From Trichopria drosophilae (Eukaryota > Arthropoda > Insecta > Hymenoptera > Diapriidae): a DNA stretch of 64,000 nucleotides. The stretch spans positions 43,250,501 through 43,314,500 of the forward strand of contig CM059587.1 in assembly GCA_030407085.1 (NCBI GenBank), given 5' to 3'. The notes under the pieces were generated by a model that searched no databases, was not told the origin of the DNA, and was given only the letters and a program-made list of their open reading frames with translations. The number at the start of each line of letters is the position of its first letter. The first letter of the stretch is position 1. Positions 52,306 to 64,000 of the stretch are shown here, piece by piece. A program made the position numbers and the translations under genes.

Positions 52306-53195
52306 TTAACCCGTTTCGTCCTGAAATGTCATAAGTCATTTTTTAGCTAAGTAATTTGCATAGAAGGGGTAAATGAATTTTTATATAAGTCCATGTGTTA
52401 TGGGTTTCAAGTCTGCTCTTTCTGAATCTGAAGTCCATTTTCCAATATCTTCTATAGTAATTTATTAAATTGAAATCTTGTATGGCGGTTGAAACAAATT
52501 TTTGTAAAAAATGCGTTTGGGGTGATAATTGTGTCTAAATATTAATAAAAGTTTTGAATTTTCGACCACCATATTGGATCCGCCATTTTGAATTTCGAAA
52601 ATCTGACAACGGATTTGTTATCAGGAATCTCAAAAACCCCTCTATAGCCATTTGTACAAAAACGTATAACAATCTCACATTTTTTACCGCCATATTGGAT
52701 CGGCCCTTTTGAATTTTGAATATTTGAACAGTGATTCTTGATCGAGGATGTAGAAAATCATCTTTTATCAATTGGTATTGAATGTATGTCCATTTACAAA
52801 AGCATTACAACTGAATAACGTAAATTTTTTTGAAAATAACGACATTTTGAAGCCGCTATTTTGAATTCTAGTATGCGCATTACACTATCTTTTGGTGTAA
52901 CCAATTACTCCACCAGACCTAAAAGTAGGAATCGATTGGACTGCAGTTTCATATAAAAAAAAATAATTTTAGTTTAAGAAGAAAGAAATTACTATTTTTG
53001 TCGGGGTTTCTGCCATCCTGGTCCCGATATTGGAAAACGACTAAAGGTATTGGAAAATGGACGTCAGATTCGGAAAGAGCAGACTTGAAACCTATAAAAT
53101 CTGGACTTATATAAAAAACCATTAACCCCTTCTATAAAAATTATTTAGCTAAAAAACGACGACAATTTAAGCGATTTCAGGACGAAACGGTTTAA
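52306..53195. mobile_element. TTAA-flanked 0.9-kb element with about 150-bp TIRs
   Basis: The left border TTAACCCGTTTCGTCCTGAAAT-type sequence and the inverse of the right border TTAAACCGTTTCGTCCTGAA match. The arms continue for about 150 bp, sharing TTTTTTAGCTAA, TTATATAAGTCCA, GTTTCAAGTCTGCTCTTTC and CCATTTTCCAATA. TTAA borders and a CCC-like start fit a non-autonomous piggyBac-type element. The interior carries two tandem CATATTGGATCCGCCATTTT units (52555-52760). There is no transposase. Confidence 0.75.
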
Positions 53196-55127
53196 AAGCT
53201 TACATACTAAAAGCAGCGGTATAAGAAATCAAAATTAGTATTCAATATACACGTTAAAATATAAGCGAAATGCATTTAATAAGAAATATTTGTTTATTGG
53301 CGGGTAAATTGGAGATCATTCAAGCACTAATTATACACATAGTCGATTTGATCAAACCAAATACAAATTGCACGAACGTAAGAAAAATATTGAGTATTTT
53401 TCGCCTGAAATATTACCTGGCATATTAAACGAACTCTCGGATACCGAGTATAGTTGACGATCAAAGACAATGCATTTAAAACTCTGCCACATCAAAGTTA
53501 TGTAATATTCTAGGTCCATATTAAACCAAATCATGACCAAAATATTTAGACTCTAAATTTGTATGTCCCTGCACAAGACTTGCTCAGAATGCCTAAAATA
53601 CGTATTTTAGTGGCCTGATACAATGCTTTTTCAGACCTGATTCCAATTTTGTTTAATTAGTGCAAGGAGTAAATCAACTCGAAAATTAATATAATCGATA
53701 CATGTTCAGTTTTACTCCGATACAAAACCGAAGTCTGGCGGGGGTTCACGTATTTTTATAACAAAATAAGCAACAGTATGAAGACAAGGCATAAGTTAAT
53801 AAAGGCATAAGTAACAGAAATCGTTAAAATTTGAATGAAATGGATTTTAAAATGATTCTGTTCGCTATTTACTAATAATTATGGTCCATTATTTAAAAAA
53901 AAATAAGCATATTTTTCGACATAGGAAAATCTAATGCTTAAAAATCTATAATTTAATTTTTTAAAAAGGACAAAAGTCCAAAAAAGAAAGCCTACCCATT
54001 AACTAATTAAATAAATTCTATTAAAGATTATGTTTATATATCTCATTCAAACCAATAAGCTAATAGCTGGGTACAGCGAAGTAGATTTCTCGATTTTTCA
54101 TATCGATTTATCGCGTTTTTGAGAAAATACTTATACATTCTCTCAATATCAGATTTTCCGCAAAACTTTTATACAAATATTAAATTTGTTCAGGAAATAA
54201 AGATTTAAGAACAAATACTTAATAGCTGCAAGAAATTTACTGCAGTTTAAATGTCTATAACTCGAATTTTGTGTACCTTGTGTACAATCACAAGGACATC
54301 TGCCATTTTTCCAGATTGTGATGATTCATAGTAAAAATATTTCATAATAATAATTTTCCATACCACCACAGTTATATCAAGGCCGCAAATTATTTGTTGA
54401 TTCGGTGTTCCAAGTTTTAATTATTCAATGTACAAAGTTTTAAAAATGACACTTTTCTATTTTTATTAAGTTGCGATATTTTTAGAATATAAATATATAT
54501 GGGTGATTCTCTTGAAAAGAACAAATTCAGAATTAGGCTTTCATTTTAAAAAACGCATAAACATCAGTTTAAACATTGCTGGTCCAATATCAAGAATGGA
54601 ACCTAAATAAGTCAGTAAAAAATGAATTTTTTTAGTAATTCTGACAATTTTTGTTCAAAAGTTTTGTTTAATATCCCTGTTTTTACGAAAGTCAAAAACT
54701 AAATTTTGTCTACGATATTTATCAGAATGACTCGTGTACACTCGTATTTTCTTACACACACTAGACTCTACATCAATACGTTTCATCAATCTTTCATTCA
54801 CTGCTGATTTCTCATAAACTTGCTCGATTTTCTCTCATTCACAATCAGTTCATTTCAATTTAGATATTAATTTGTACACGCATATGTTTAATTGTTACGT
54901 ACCTTCTTAATGACACCCTAAAATCTCTGGAAATCCTGCATTCGGATCGATGATTATATACTTAACTGATGTTATTAATGTTAGATTGAGGATAACGATT
55001 CCAATATGGTGGACATAAAATATTAAATATTCATTTTTTAGGTCAATCTGGGTCTCTTCGAGACGAATACAAAAGACTAGACATAAATGGCGTGACGACC
55101 ACTTTTCCAGGAATTATTCAATTATTA
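53196..55127. other. AT-rich intergenic DNA
   Basis: No supported gene or well-bounded repeat was seen. Confidence 0.4.
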
Positions 55128-55302
55128 CAATTTTTAATGTAATAACTTCTGAAAATTGAAAATCACTGGAACACGTGAAACAAGTTTCTAAGGAAGCAGC
55201 TGCCACTCCCCGTACAATATACCTTTTTTGAAAACTTATTTCACGTGTTTCGGCGATTTTCGAAATCTTTGTTTGTTCCAAAAGTTACTACATTTAAAAT
55301 GT
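55128..55302. repeat. Imperfect inverted repeat, MITE-like
   Basis: The left arm includes TTTTTAATGTAATAACTTCTG and GGAACACGTGAAACAAGTTT; the right arm carries the inverse (AAACTTATTTCACGTGTTTCG and CCAAAAGTTACTACATTTAAA). The central loop is about 40 bp. The ends are not sharply defined. Confidence 0.5.
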
Positions 55303-55513
55303 GCCTTATAAATAAATACTAAAAATTAAAGTACCTAAGAAGATTGTGTTTATAAATTTGATATATAATTAAAGTCCAGCTAATATGTGCTGGGGTCGAT
55401 GATTTGAAAATTATAATTTTTTTTTTCAATGTCAATTGGGTGTACCATTGGCTGGGTGTACCAAATCCTGCATAGTCGAGGTGAACATGAAGTAAAAGCT
55501 GCAGGGTATAGCG

Positions 55514-55542
55514 TGGTATAATAAGAATTTCTTATTATACCA
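55514..55542. repeat. 29-bp perfect palindrome
   Basis: TGGTATAATAAGAA and its exact inverse TTCTTATTATACCA are separated by one T, giving 14-bp arms. Function is unknown. Confidence 0.6.
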
Positions 55543-55814
55543 TGGGGTATAGAAGCCACTAGTTCGAATTCATTTTTGAAGAGGTTTTATTTATATTTAA
55601 AATAAAATTTTAAATTTGACTTTGCAACTCAAGGTTAAATTGCTAATTTCAGTATATCTTAAAATGGACTTTTAAAACATGTAGGTACACTTATTCTATT
55701 TTTATACAGAAATGTTAAGTTGTAACATATTATAAAAGTATAAAAAAGTAATGATGATGATCTTACAAAAAAAATAGGACACACAACCTACGTTATGAAA
55801 TATTTCATCAATGA

Positions 55815-56049
55815 TTGGCAGTTTCTTTCACCATCTTCTTCATTTCGGTAACCATTTCATGTTGTATGAAGTGAAAATTTGATAAATCCGGATGCTCATT
55901 AACCAGGACGTATGCATTCTGTTTTCATTGCGTTTTAGTACAGCGCGAATCATCGGTACGTGCTCGTACATAATTATGTAGTCCGCATGATATGTAAACC
56001 CACCATACATACAGTCGGGTTCCGGGATTTTTCTTGAAAATAGTTGCAT
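55815..56049 (-). pseudogene. Possible decayed coding fragment with a frameshift
   Basis: On the minus strand one frame reads about 45 residues of non-repetitive, well-mixed sequence (containing KIPEPDCMYGGFTYHADYI). A different frame continues with YVLVNEHPDLSNFHFIQH and EMVTEMKKMVKETANH to a stop. Joining them needs a frame change near 55920. This could be a pseudogene, a missed intron or chance. No family is recognised. Confidence 0.3.
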
Positions 56050-56953
56050 TTTATTTCATAAGTTAAAAAAGCAAATTGCTCGACAACTCATTGTCGCAAG
56101 CCGCGAATACTGCAGGCCGATTGGCCAAAATCAAGATACGAAAAATAATCATTGAAATTTTTTTAGATATATGTATATACATAAAATCCAAAGATATCTG
56201 TTTTGTGAAATTTACATTGGGTCAAAACTGGGAATTTCAGTACAGTGGTCCAGCATTGACCACTAATGTCTGGAAAGCCTTTAATAAATATTGGTCAAGA
56301 CCCTGTCAATAATCAATACAATATAATAATAAATATTTGTAGTATTAAATGCAACACCGCCATTTGTTGTTAAGTTGTTGTAAATTCTTATGTTTGTTAA
56401 ATGTTCTTTATCCAATTTCAAATGCTGCTTGAGAGCTTTAGTCGAAGGCTATTAGTCGTGATGCAACACAACCTACATTTTATACTATAAGTTATAACTT
56501 ATGTACGTTTTTCCTTCTCGCTTGGTTTTGTTTCTTTGTCTTTCACGTTTGAAGCAAATTTCCGTGATTATATTTCGGTGTAGGTGTTGATTACAATGAA
56601 TATCAGCATCGAAAAAAGACACCCTGATCTAGAGTTTTTCAACATTTCAGCATTCGATTTTTATTCGACGATAAATTATTAAAGGGGATAAAATTTAAGA
56701 GTAGAAATAACAACAAATACGAGGTACATTCCCACGCCTTTCCTCAAGTGCAAACGAGTTTTCAAAAAATGCTAAAGATAACTTTTCGTAGCTAATTGTA
56801 AGTTAATTGTGCTTAGTTATCTAATTATGCGTGTTTCATACATAATTTCGTAGTTTATATCATACATAATACGTAGTTTCATACATAAGAACGATTTCGC
56901 TCGAAATTATACTTGTTCGCGTTTTCAAAATAATCCAAAATTAATTTTAAATC

Positions 56954-57022
56954 ATTTTTTAACACTCCGGGAGTAGAACTCGATTTAGCGCCTGCAGTGA
57001 AACCTTGGGGCGCAAATTTTCG
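56954..57022. repeat. GC-rich hairpin repeat, copy 2
   Basis: It matches 33762-33830 at about nine bases in ten, with small indels. The stem is reduced to GCGCC/GGCGC. Similarity may continue further right after a deletion (CGCACGAGTCATAGA here, CGCACTCGTCACAGA near copy 1). Confidence 0.6.
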
Positions 57023-57449
57023 CACGAGTCATAGAAATCCCAATCTTCTCGAGATCTATCGAGTTATCACAATACCAAATTTTTCCCGTGTTCTAATATA
57101 ACGATCTCAGAGTTTTGCATCATTATAGTTCGTTTTAAAAGTAGAAAAATGTCCTATTTTATGTAAAAAAAAATAGACTGCGTGGACATGTTCATTCTTT
57201 AAAATATAATACTGCATAAAAAAGTTGGGTATAGCCGAGAATAAAATAGATCAGTTTTTCAGAATTTGTCATACATGTTAACATTTACCAGTTATTGTAG
57301 AGACTGTTATTGGCAGCTGTATAGTGGAGTGTAATTAGACGGATAAGGGCATATATTAAGGAATAATTCCTCCATAGCACGGATTTCAATGAAACCTTTT
57401 GGATTATGTTCTGAGGGGAATTTGGAAAAAGTTTACAACATAAAAATGC

Positions 57450-57955
57450 GTGCTCCTTGAAAAACGTTAAAAAATCTTGAAAAAAGTGAATTTTTTGGCA
57501 TTTTTATGTTTATAATTCAATATTGCGAGAAGTTAATGAAATTTGTCATTGAAAGTATATGAACTTATGTTTCTGAGGCCGCTGAAAACGAATTTGAAAT
57601 AATTTTTTTTTATATTTAAAATTACGGATTCGTAATGGCGGCTAGAGATATGAAAATAAGGTGTTTTTGGCAAAAAAGTCGTAAAATTTCAATGAGACGT
57701 TTTGGTATATTTTGTAATTGATGTTAAATATAAATTTATGTATATACTACATGAGCGTTTTTTGAAAATTGTACAAGAATGTTCAAAACAGTGAATTTTT
57801 TCACATTTTTACGCTCATAAACCAATATTTCAAGAGGTTAATACAATTCTTTCTTGAACGTATGTAACCGTATGTATCTGGGATTGCTGAGAATGAATTT
57901 CATATAAGTTTATCGAAATTCAAAATGGTGAATAAGCAATGGCGATTGAATTCAC
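57450..57955. repeat. Diverged tandem duplication, period about 300 bp
   Basis: Units begin near 57450 and 57752. Shared blocks include CAGTGAATTTTTT/AAGTGAATTTTTT, CATTTTTAYG, AGAGGTTAAT/AGAAGTTAAT, GTATCTGGGATTGCTGA/TTCTGAGGCCGCTGA, and GTAATGGCGG/GCAATGGCGA. Words in them also appear in the 4012-4260 element, so this is probably part of the same repeat superfamily. Confidence 0.5.
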
Positions 57956-59880
57956 TCGCTGTTATCCTCAGCCGTAAACGAAAGTATAACACATTGAAAT
58001 ATTCTACTTTGTTCAATTATGCTTTGACAAAAAAAATTTATTGACATTTTTTACGGAATTTTTGTCCTCTTTCCATTGGTTCGATTATTTTTATTATGCA
58101 TTGTCTCATTTAAAAGTTATATGCAAAAAATTTCATTTTTTAGATTATTTTGTTCAATAAAAATCCTAGCACAACACCTAGAGACGTAAACTTTTCAGTA
58201 TACATTCCTGGGAAGCTATAATGAAGAGATATCCGTAAAGTTTACCCTGCAAGGAATTTTTAATAAGTCAAAAACTATTTGTACTCCAGTAGTAGATTCT
58301 TTCGATAAAATCTAAACAATATACTGTTCTCATATGGAATAACAAACAAATGTCGATTCAAGATTGCAACCTCATTAAATGTTCTCTTTGCGTTTGATTT
58401 AAGTTTTATTAAATTTCAAATACTTTTGTGAATTTGAAATAAAGAAATATTCATTTTAAACAACTTTAAAAATCAAATACAAAATGCAAGCTGTAAGATT
58501 TTGATAAAAATTTGAAATACATATCTCCCAATAATTGTAAAGTGCATATTACTATAAAATATCCTTTGTTGAAGGAGTCCGTGAATTTGCATGTTAGATA
58601 ATTGTTGGTTTTCAGTGACACTTGAATATAATTAGGCACATTGCTATCTCGTCTTTAACCGTGTTTGGGTCTTAAAAAATCCAATACATTTCTACGGAGA
58701 ATATTTGCCTACTTCTGAATCTTTTCACCAGTGCAGTTAATACGAGGGTGCCGAAATACGGAATTCTCTGCAATCTCCTCCTGGAACTTTCAATAAGATG
58801 TGCAACGTTCCCCCAAGATTTCTGCGGCCGGAGAATTTTCGAATTCATCTATTGACGACGGGCTGAATAATTGCAGAAACCGAAAGTTAATAAATACAGC
58901 AATTGTTGAATGGTTTGAATGGATGAGTTTCTTTTATATTTCGCATTATTATTCTAAAAGAAAGTATCTCTGAGTGTTGTATTTTATGATATGATCAAGC
59001 CATTGAAAATTGAATTGCAATTCTTTGGATACGCGATAGTGTGGTTTTGTTAAATGAACGTATTGACAAGAAATATGTTTATTTTTCAATCTTTTGAAAT
59101 TTTTATAATGGCTTTTTTTTATATACACAAATTAACTTGCCATGTTCGATCATCAAAGTCATTCAGTTTAATTTATACGTTTCCTAAAACGTATTAAAAA
59201 TGTTCACCACCCTCGCTATTATCGATTACGTTAATATCCAACTATCTACTTTGCTGAAATTTCGTGTACGAAAATTATTCATTCATCTTTCTATGAAAAC
59301 GAACAATTTGATGATTGGATGTTTTATATGTCAATAACTTCGGAACAACCATCCTTCCTTGTAAAACAACTAAGAAATAAAACAATTAAAAATTATAACT
59401 TCCATTATGTTTTGCGAAAATTCTATTTCTAAATGAAAGGAATTAAATCTATTACACAATGTTTATGTACTTGTTTTCTAAACACTCAGATATTTTCGTA
59501 TTAAATCCATTTGCTGAGTTATCTGAACATTTTTGGTATCAAATATATATATAAATCTGGCAATAACAATCGCTACAATAACTTGTAAAAATTATATATA
59601 ATATGATATGGAGAAGCTCACGGAGTTCGTTGTCTTTAATAATTTCTAGAATTCAACCGCAATAATGTGAAAGTTATTGGTTCGATGCCACCGGTAATTG
59701 TCGCTGCTGATTCTAAATGCCATCATTAGCATACTATCGATGATTCTACCAATTATGATTGACCAAGGTAAACATTGATATGCATATTAAATACGTACAT
59801 TATTGTCAGAATCTTCAAGTCAGTTGGGATAAAAAATTTTTAATTCCTTAATAATAATGGACTGTGTTTTATTATATTAA
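57956..59880. other. AT-rich intergenic DNA
   Basis: No supported gene or structured repeat was seen. Confidence 0.4.
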
Positions 59881-60375
59881 TCACAGATTCGTTGAATTTC
59901 CATAGAGTGTGAAATCGTATTCTTTGAGTAGTTCAGTCAAACTGCTAAATTTATTTAAGTTTGTGTACATCGAAGCAATTTTCAAGCGCCTGTTGATTCC
60001 ACAAATACAACAAATTAACAAATTTCTTACATAAATAAGAATAGTTTGAAAGATGAAACATAACAAAAATGAATTTAAATATATCAAAAGCAATAAAAAT
60101 AGGAATACTATTTTAAAATTTGATAATAAGAATTTTTTTTGTTCGAGACAAATCGCGTTTAATATGCGTCTTAGATAATTCAAAATTTGTATCAAAAGCA
60201 CATAAAATGAACTGTTCAAAAAGCAAAATATGGCGATAAAAGCAATGTGGGTGACACTTCTGTAGTAGCACATCTTGCATTGCGGGGCTACAGGTAGTTT
60301 GCAAATAAGACTGCAAGCTAGAGAAGACTGCTCACTTTCAACTTTCACAAGTTCACACAATTCTGAATGTCGCAA
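59881..60375 (-). CDS. Unrecognised hydrophobic open frame, up to 164 codons
   Basis: An uninterrupted frame on the minus strand, long for DNA this AT-rich. It has two or three strongly hydrophobic stretches (THIAFIAIFCFLNSSFYVLL; FKIVFLFLLLLIYLNSFLLC) and a more polar end (RRLKIASMYTNLNKF...). It could be a fragment of a multi-pass membrane protein, for example a chemoreceptor relic, but no family motif is visible and no splice partners are evident. It could also be chance, since AT-rich DNA favours Phe, Leu and Ile codons. Confidence 0.2.
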   Translation of the reverse strand: MRHSELCELVKVESEQSSLACSLICKLPVAPQCKMCYYRSVTHIAFIAIFCFLNSSFYVLLIQILNYLRRILNAICLEQKKFLLSNFKIVFLFLLLLIYLNSFLLCFIFQTILIYVRNLLICCICGINRRLKIASMYTNLNKFSSLTELLKEYDFTLYGNSTNL

Positions 60376-63300
60376 CTCTCTGGAATGAAACTAAATCCAT
60401 TGTTCAAAAACTGTTAAATCATAATAATCACGCTCTTCTCTAATGAATTTGTTTAATCTCATGCAATCCACTAATTATAATTTTTGTCATTTAAAAAAAA
60501 ACATGGTACCTTATAAACAATATTTTGCCGATAAAATGTGAATACCAATAAAATATTATATATCGTTAACATTACATCTGGACTACTATCTATTTTAAAT
60601 ATGAATTATTCATAAATACCTTTTATTATAAAACGTATTATAACCAATTATAACTGACTGCAGTTCAGTAATTTCTGTCTAGTATAAAATAATCAAAGCG
60701 ATGCCTGTAAAATATAAATAGAACATGGTTCTATATATAGCTGTACAAGCATCGTCATGTGTGTCATAATGTTCAATAATGATCAGTATCAATATCATTT
60801 ATCGGTTTATAAATTTATTGCACATAGTATGCATCCTCATGACCGAAGATGTTTGGGAACTTGTTACTCACTACATAAAGGTAATTATGTAACACAACTC
60901 TTATGGATTATACGTCAATTCCTATCAATTAGAATTAAGTTTTGTTGGAGTTAATCTCTAATTATTATTAGAGTAACGAATTTTACTAACTTAATTACAC
61001 TATTATTACACCTACAATTTTCTGGTCAACATCCACTGCACAGCAGAATGATATAATTTACACCATAGCAATTTATAACTTACAAAAATGAATCTCTATT
61101 AAGTATCTAAATCGAAACCAATTTTTTCAAATTCCTCTAAGAACCTGAAAGTTGTAGAACAACAATAAAAGCCGAAAGACATACCTCGATCTACCAATAA
61201 AGTTTTTGAACAAAATTAATGCTAAATAATGAAGGAAATTGACAAAAAAAAAACATAAAACTGTATGAGAAAAGTAAAAAGTAAAAGTTATATGAAGATT
61301 TGGTACAACGCGAAATTCCACACTATCAATAAGAAATATCAAAAAAATGATCTGAAAACTACATCTAAATATAACATTTGGAAATATGCGTTAATATATA
61401 TTATTGATATATAATTATTTCCACCGTAGTAATAAATAAAAGTAATCCTTTATTCTTAATCTTTAAAGTGTTCCTCACTGACGAGTTCATATATATATAT
61501 TTTACAACGATTCTTTATATAATTCTAAGAATAGAAGTTTTTTTTAAGATTTAAATTAAAGATATATTATAACATTTTTTTTACTTTTCCAAATCACCAC
61601 CACAACTAAGAAAGGGGTTGCTTTTATTGGTAAATATATATAAAACCTCCGCTTTGCATAGCTCCAAATGTTAAAATAATGAAATATATAGTGTACATGG
61701 CAATGGGACTCATATTATATTTATAAAAATATTTATAAAACATAATATATTTATTAAAAAATTATAATATATTGATGAAATAATTATGGCAAGCATTACA
61801 TTTTGGTTTACCTGTTTCTAACATCCGTCCAAGCATTCGTGGTTGACTTGATAATTTCCGACTGAACTTACTTACCTCAACCCTTTTTTCTTTTATGTAA
61901 GATTACACCTATTTATAGTCAACACTTTATCTAAATATCCGGTTTAAGGTAATATCAAAGCAAATAAACATGATGCCGAAATAAATTAATTTTGTCAACA
62001 AAGAGTAAACATCAAGTTCAGATCGAATTTGACGTTACCAGGTAAAATAAAGATTTAACTCCTTCAAATAGATCTAATACGGCCTGTAACATGCTCTACG
62101 AAGGTGTGACGTTAGATGAGGAAAATAGATATATTTCTATCTAGTTAGGTTTACTGTTAAATACTCTGTAAACGGAAAAAATGGTTTGCAAAATTCACGT
62201 ACTGTTATGTGGATTTCACATACCGAAATATTTTTTCTTGCAGCTCACTGATGATATATGAAAATATCACTGGCCGATAGGTACTTACATGTATATGTTG
62301 TAACAGTGTTCTTTTCATGTCACCTGTTACAAATACCGTTGACAAAATGATGTAAGCGTGATGGTTGAATGGGATCCGATAAAAACTTACATTAACTTAA
62401 TTAGCCTTTTTTTTTATTATTTAACGATTTATTCAACAATTATTTTTAAATAATACCTCCTGGTGAACTGACGTACTCAAATCCATGTCCGAATCTTATA
62501 TATGAAATTAATTAGTTGATCTATTTTTGTTATGCTTCTGATGTACGAGTCGGTAAGGTAGGATGCTGTACCGCTGGACGGAATGTCACTTGGGTTTGAC
62601 AGAACTTCAAAATCTTATTATTGTTCCGACTCGCTATAATACTGTATTCGATTACCGCTATTCAACCTGACTACAATAATATTTCGTCATTAACAACGGA
62701 ATCATCAAAATTTTACAAAATCCGAACGACCACAACGATGCTGCAAGGAGTTGTGTTATCAACACGTCAATGGACACACTCTATTAGTCCACTTCTTAGC
62801 ATTATTCTGTGGAGCATACATTTGGAGATTTCTGGCAACTTGTCACTTCTAACGCGTCGAAGTTGTCCTCTCGATTTCAATTTGTCGTCCTGTATCGATA
62901 ATTACCGGTTTCGATAACCGAAATAATTTAAATCTTCTACAGGTTTAATAGTGTCGGTATTCGGGCGGTAAAGCAGAGCGCGTAGATACCGAATCTATAA
63001 TCTATACTGATCAGTCTGATCAGTCTTCGTTTAACGATCACGCTAACAGGTCCGGTAAATTAAATTTCGATTTTCTGTAACGTCAATTCCTACCGATTCG
63101 TACCGTTACGATTTATTGTTCATTACGCGAAGTAATATCCTCCAATAAATTATTTAATTGATTGGTTGGAGAGAATACCGATTCCTCGTATTAAATTCGT
63201 TGTTTTAATAAATAGTAGCGAATGTCTTACCGCTACTAAGTCAAAGTAAGTTGAACTCAAATTCCGGTGTGTTGTGCCAAAAATATGAGATTACCGACAA

Positions 63301-64000
63301 TCGAATACATTTTATAAGGACGGATTTTAGTACGATAGTCAACAAAACTGTAAGTCCTTCAAGTGTTAATTTGATCCCAAAATTGGTTTATTATATTGAA
63401 TAATTTATATCTAAACTTCTAATTAAGAATAACTTTGTATTATTTATTTTACCTTTCCTGCATTCGTACTATTTTTGTGGAGTTTCGTTACTCGAAGTAA
63501 CATTTTATTATTAAATCTTTAATTAAACATTCAAGTTACTTTTAGTTACCGCATGTAGAAAATTCCCGAAGGTAACGGTCATGTTTTATACAATAATACC
63601 GTTATAATGTATATATAGAAGGGCGAGAAATATATGAAACGGTAGGGATTTTTAAAATTATACCAGTTTATCAGTGCTCATGAAGCTATGAATATCTCTC
63701 TAATTTTCATATGGGGAAAATGTAAATAAAAACCATCATAGAAATAAAGAAAACAAATAGCGCGTATAGCAAGGCGTTAAATTTTCTTTCTTAATGCAAT
63801 GATTTCTTTGGTTTTGACATGACAAACAATGATGATAGACGTTAAGTCAACATAAAGGATGATATTATACACAATTTTTCAACAAAGGCATTCATTACAT
63901 GAAAAAGACTACACCGAGTCCATTTTTTTCGAGATACCAAAAAGTTGTGCAATATGAGAATTTTTGGAAAATGCAAAATTAAACCACAAAATACTGTAAC
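60376..64000. other. AT-rich intergenic DNA to the window end
   Basis: Nothing I can support as a gene. The plus-strand frame at 62621-62917 lies in a slightly GC-richer patch but has no recognisable domain. A short AT microsatellite lies near 61490. Confidence 0.35.

Noticed and set aside
1..64000. CRISPR arrays, rRNA and tRNA genes
   Set aside because: No regularly spaced repeats or rRNA-like blocks were seen, and I could not identify any tRNA cloverleaf by eye; a tRNA scan would be needed to exclude one.

Overview
The window looks like nuclear DNA from an arthropod, most likely an insect. It is very AT-rich. Genes are split by short GT-AG introns. Long gene-free stretches are full of terminal-inverted-repeat (TIR) elements with TTAA- or TA-flanked ends, and there is a young LTR retrotransposon primed by a metazoan-type tRNA-Phe. 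Nothing indicates a prokaryote: there are no operons, rRNA genes or CRISPR arrays. Lineage below insect cannot be fixed from the sequence.

Layout. 1-8000: repeats, including a TIR element (1257-2639) with a second TTAA-flanked element nested in it (1714-2077), a 249-bp TTAA-flanked element (4012-4260), and a 2.4-kb long-TIR element (5391-7797) with another TIR element inside it (5694-7158). 8297-9828 (minus): a probable two-exon gene for a 70-residue tail-anchored membrane protein. 13-15 kb: small MITEs. 15232-19615: a complete but apparently non-coding LTR element on the minus strand. 22379-28703 (minus): gene A, eight coding exons. 33-37 kb: MITEs and a hairpin repeat. 38413-42384 (minus): gene B, four coding exons. 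42.5-64 kb: mostly unassigned AT-rich DNA with a TTAA-flanked element (52306-53195), other repeats and two weak coding candidates.

The main result is the tandem pair A and B, two large type II membrane proteins that I do not recognise. Each has a short cytoplasmic tail, one transmembrane helix with a shared VK.(I/V)LLIQLV core, a fast-evolving low-complexity stalk, and copies of a roughly 100-residue domain with four invariant cysteines (six in A, three in B). My joined models give uninterrupted frames of 1489 codons (A) and 1168 codons (B). Every intron in both genes lies in phase 1, so domain-bearing exons can be added or lost without breaking the frame. The first coding exon, N-terminal exon and last domains correspond between the genes, so they arose by duplication. 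Their middles differ completely: A carries a Thr/Ser mucin-like block plus extra domains, while B carries about eight repeats built around a hydrophobic NIGNIIASIIA-like motif. This modular paralogous family is the best candidate for something undescribed.
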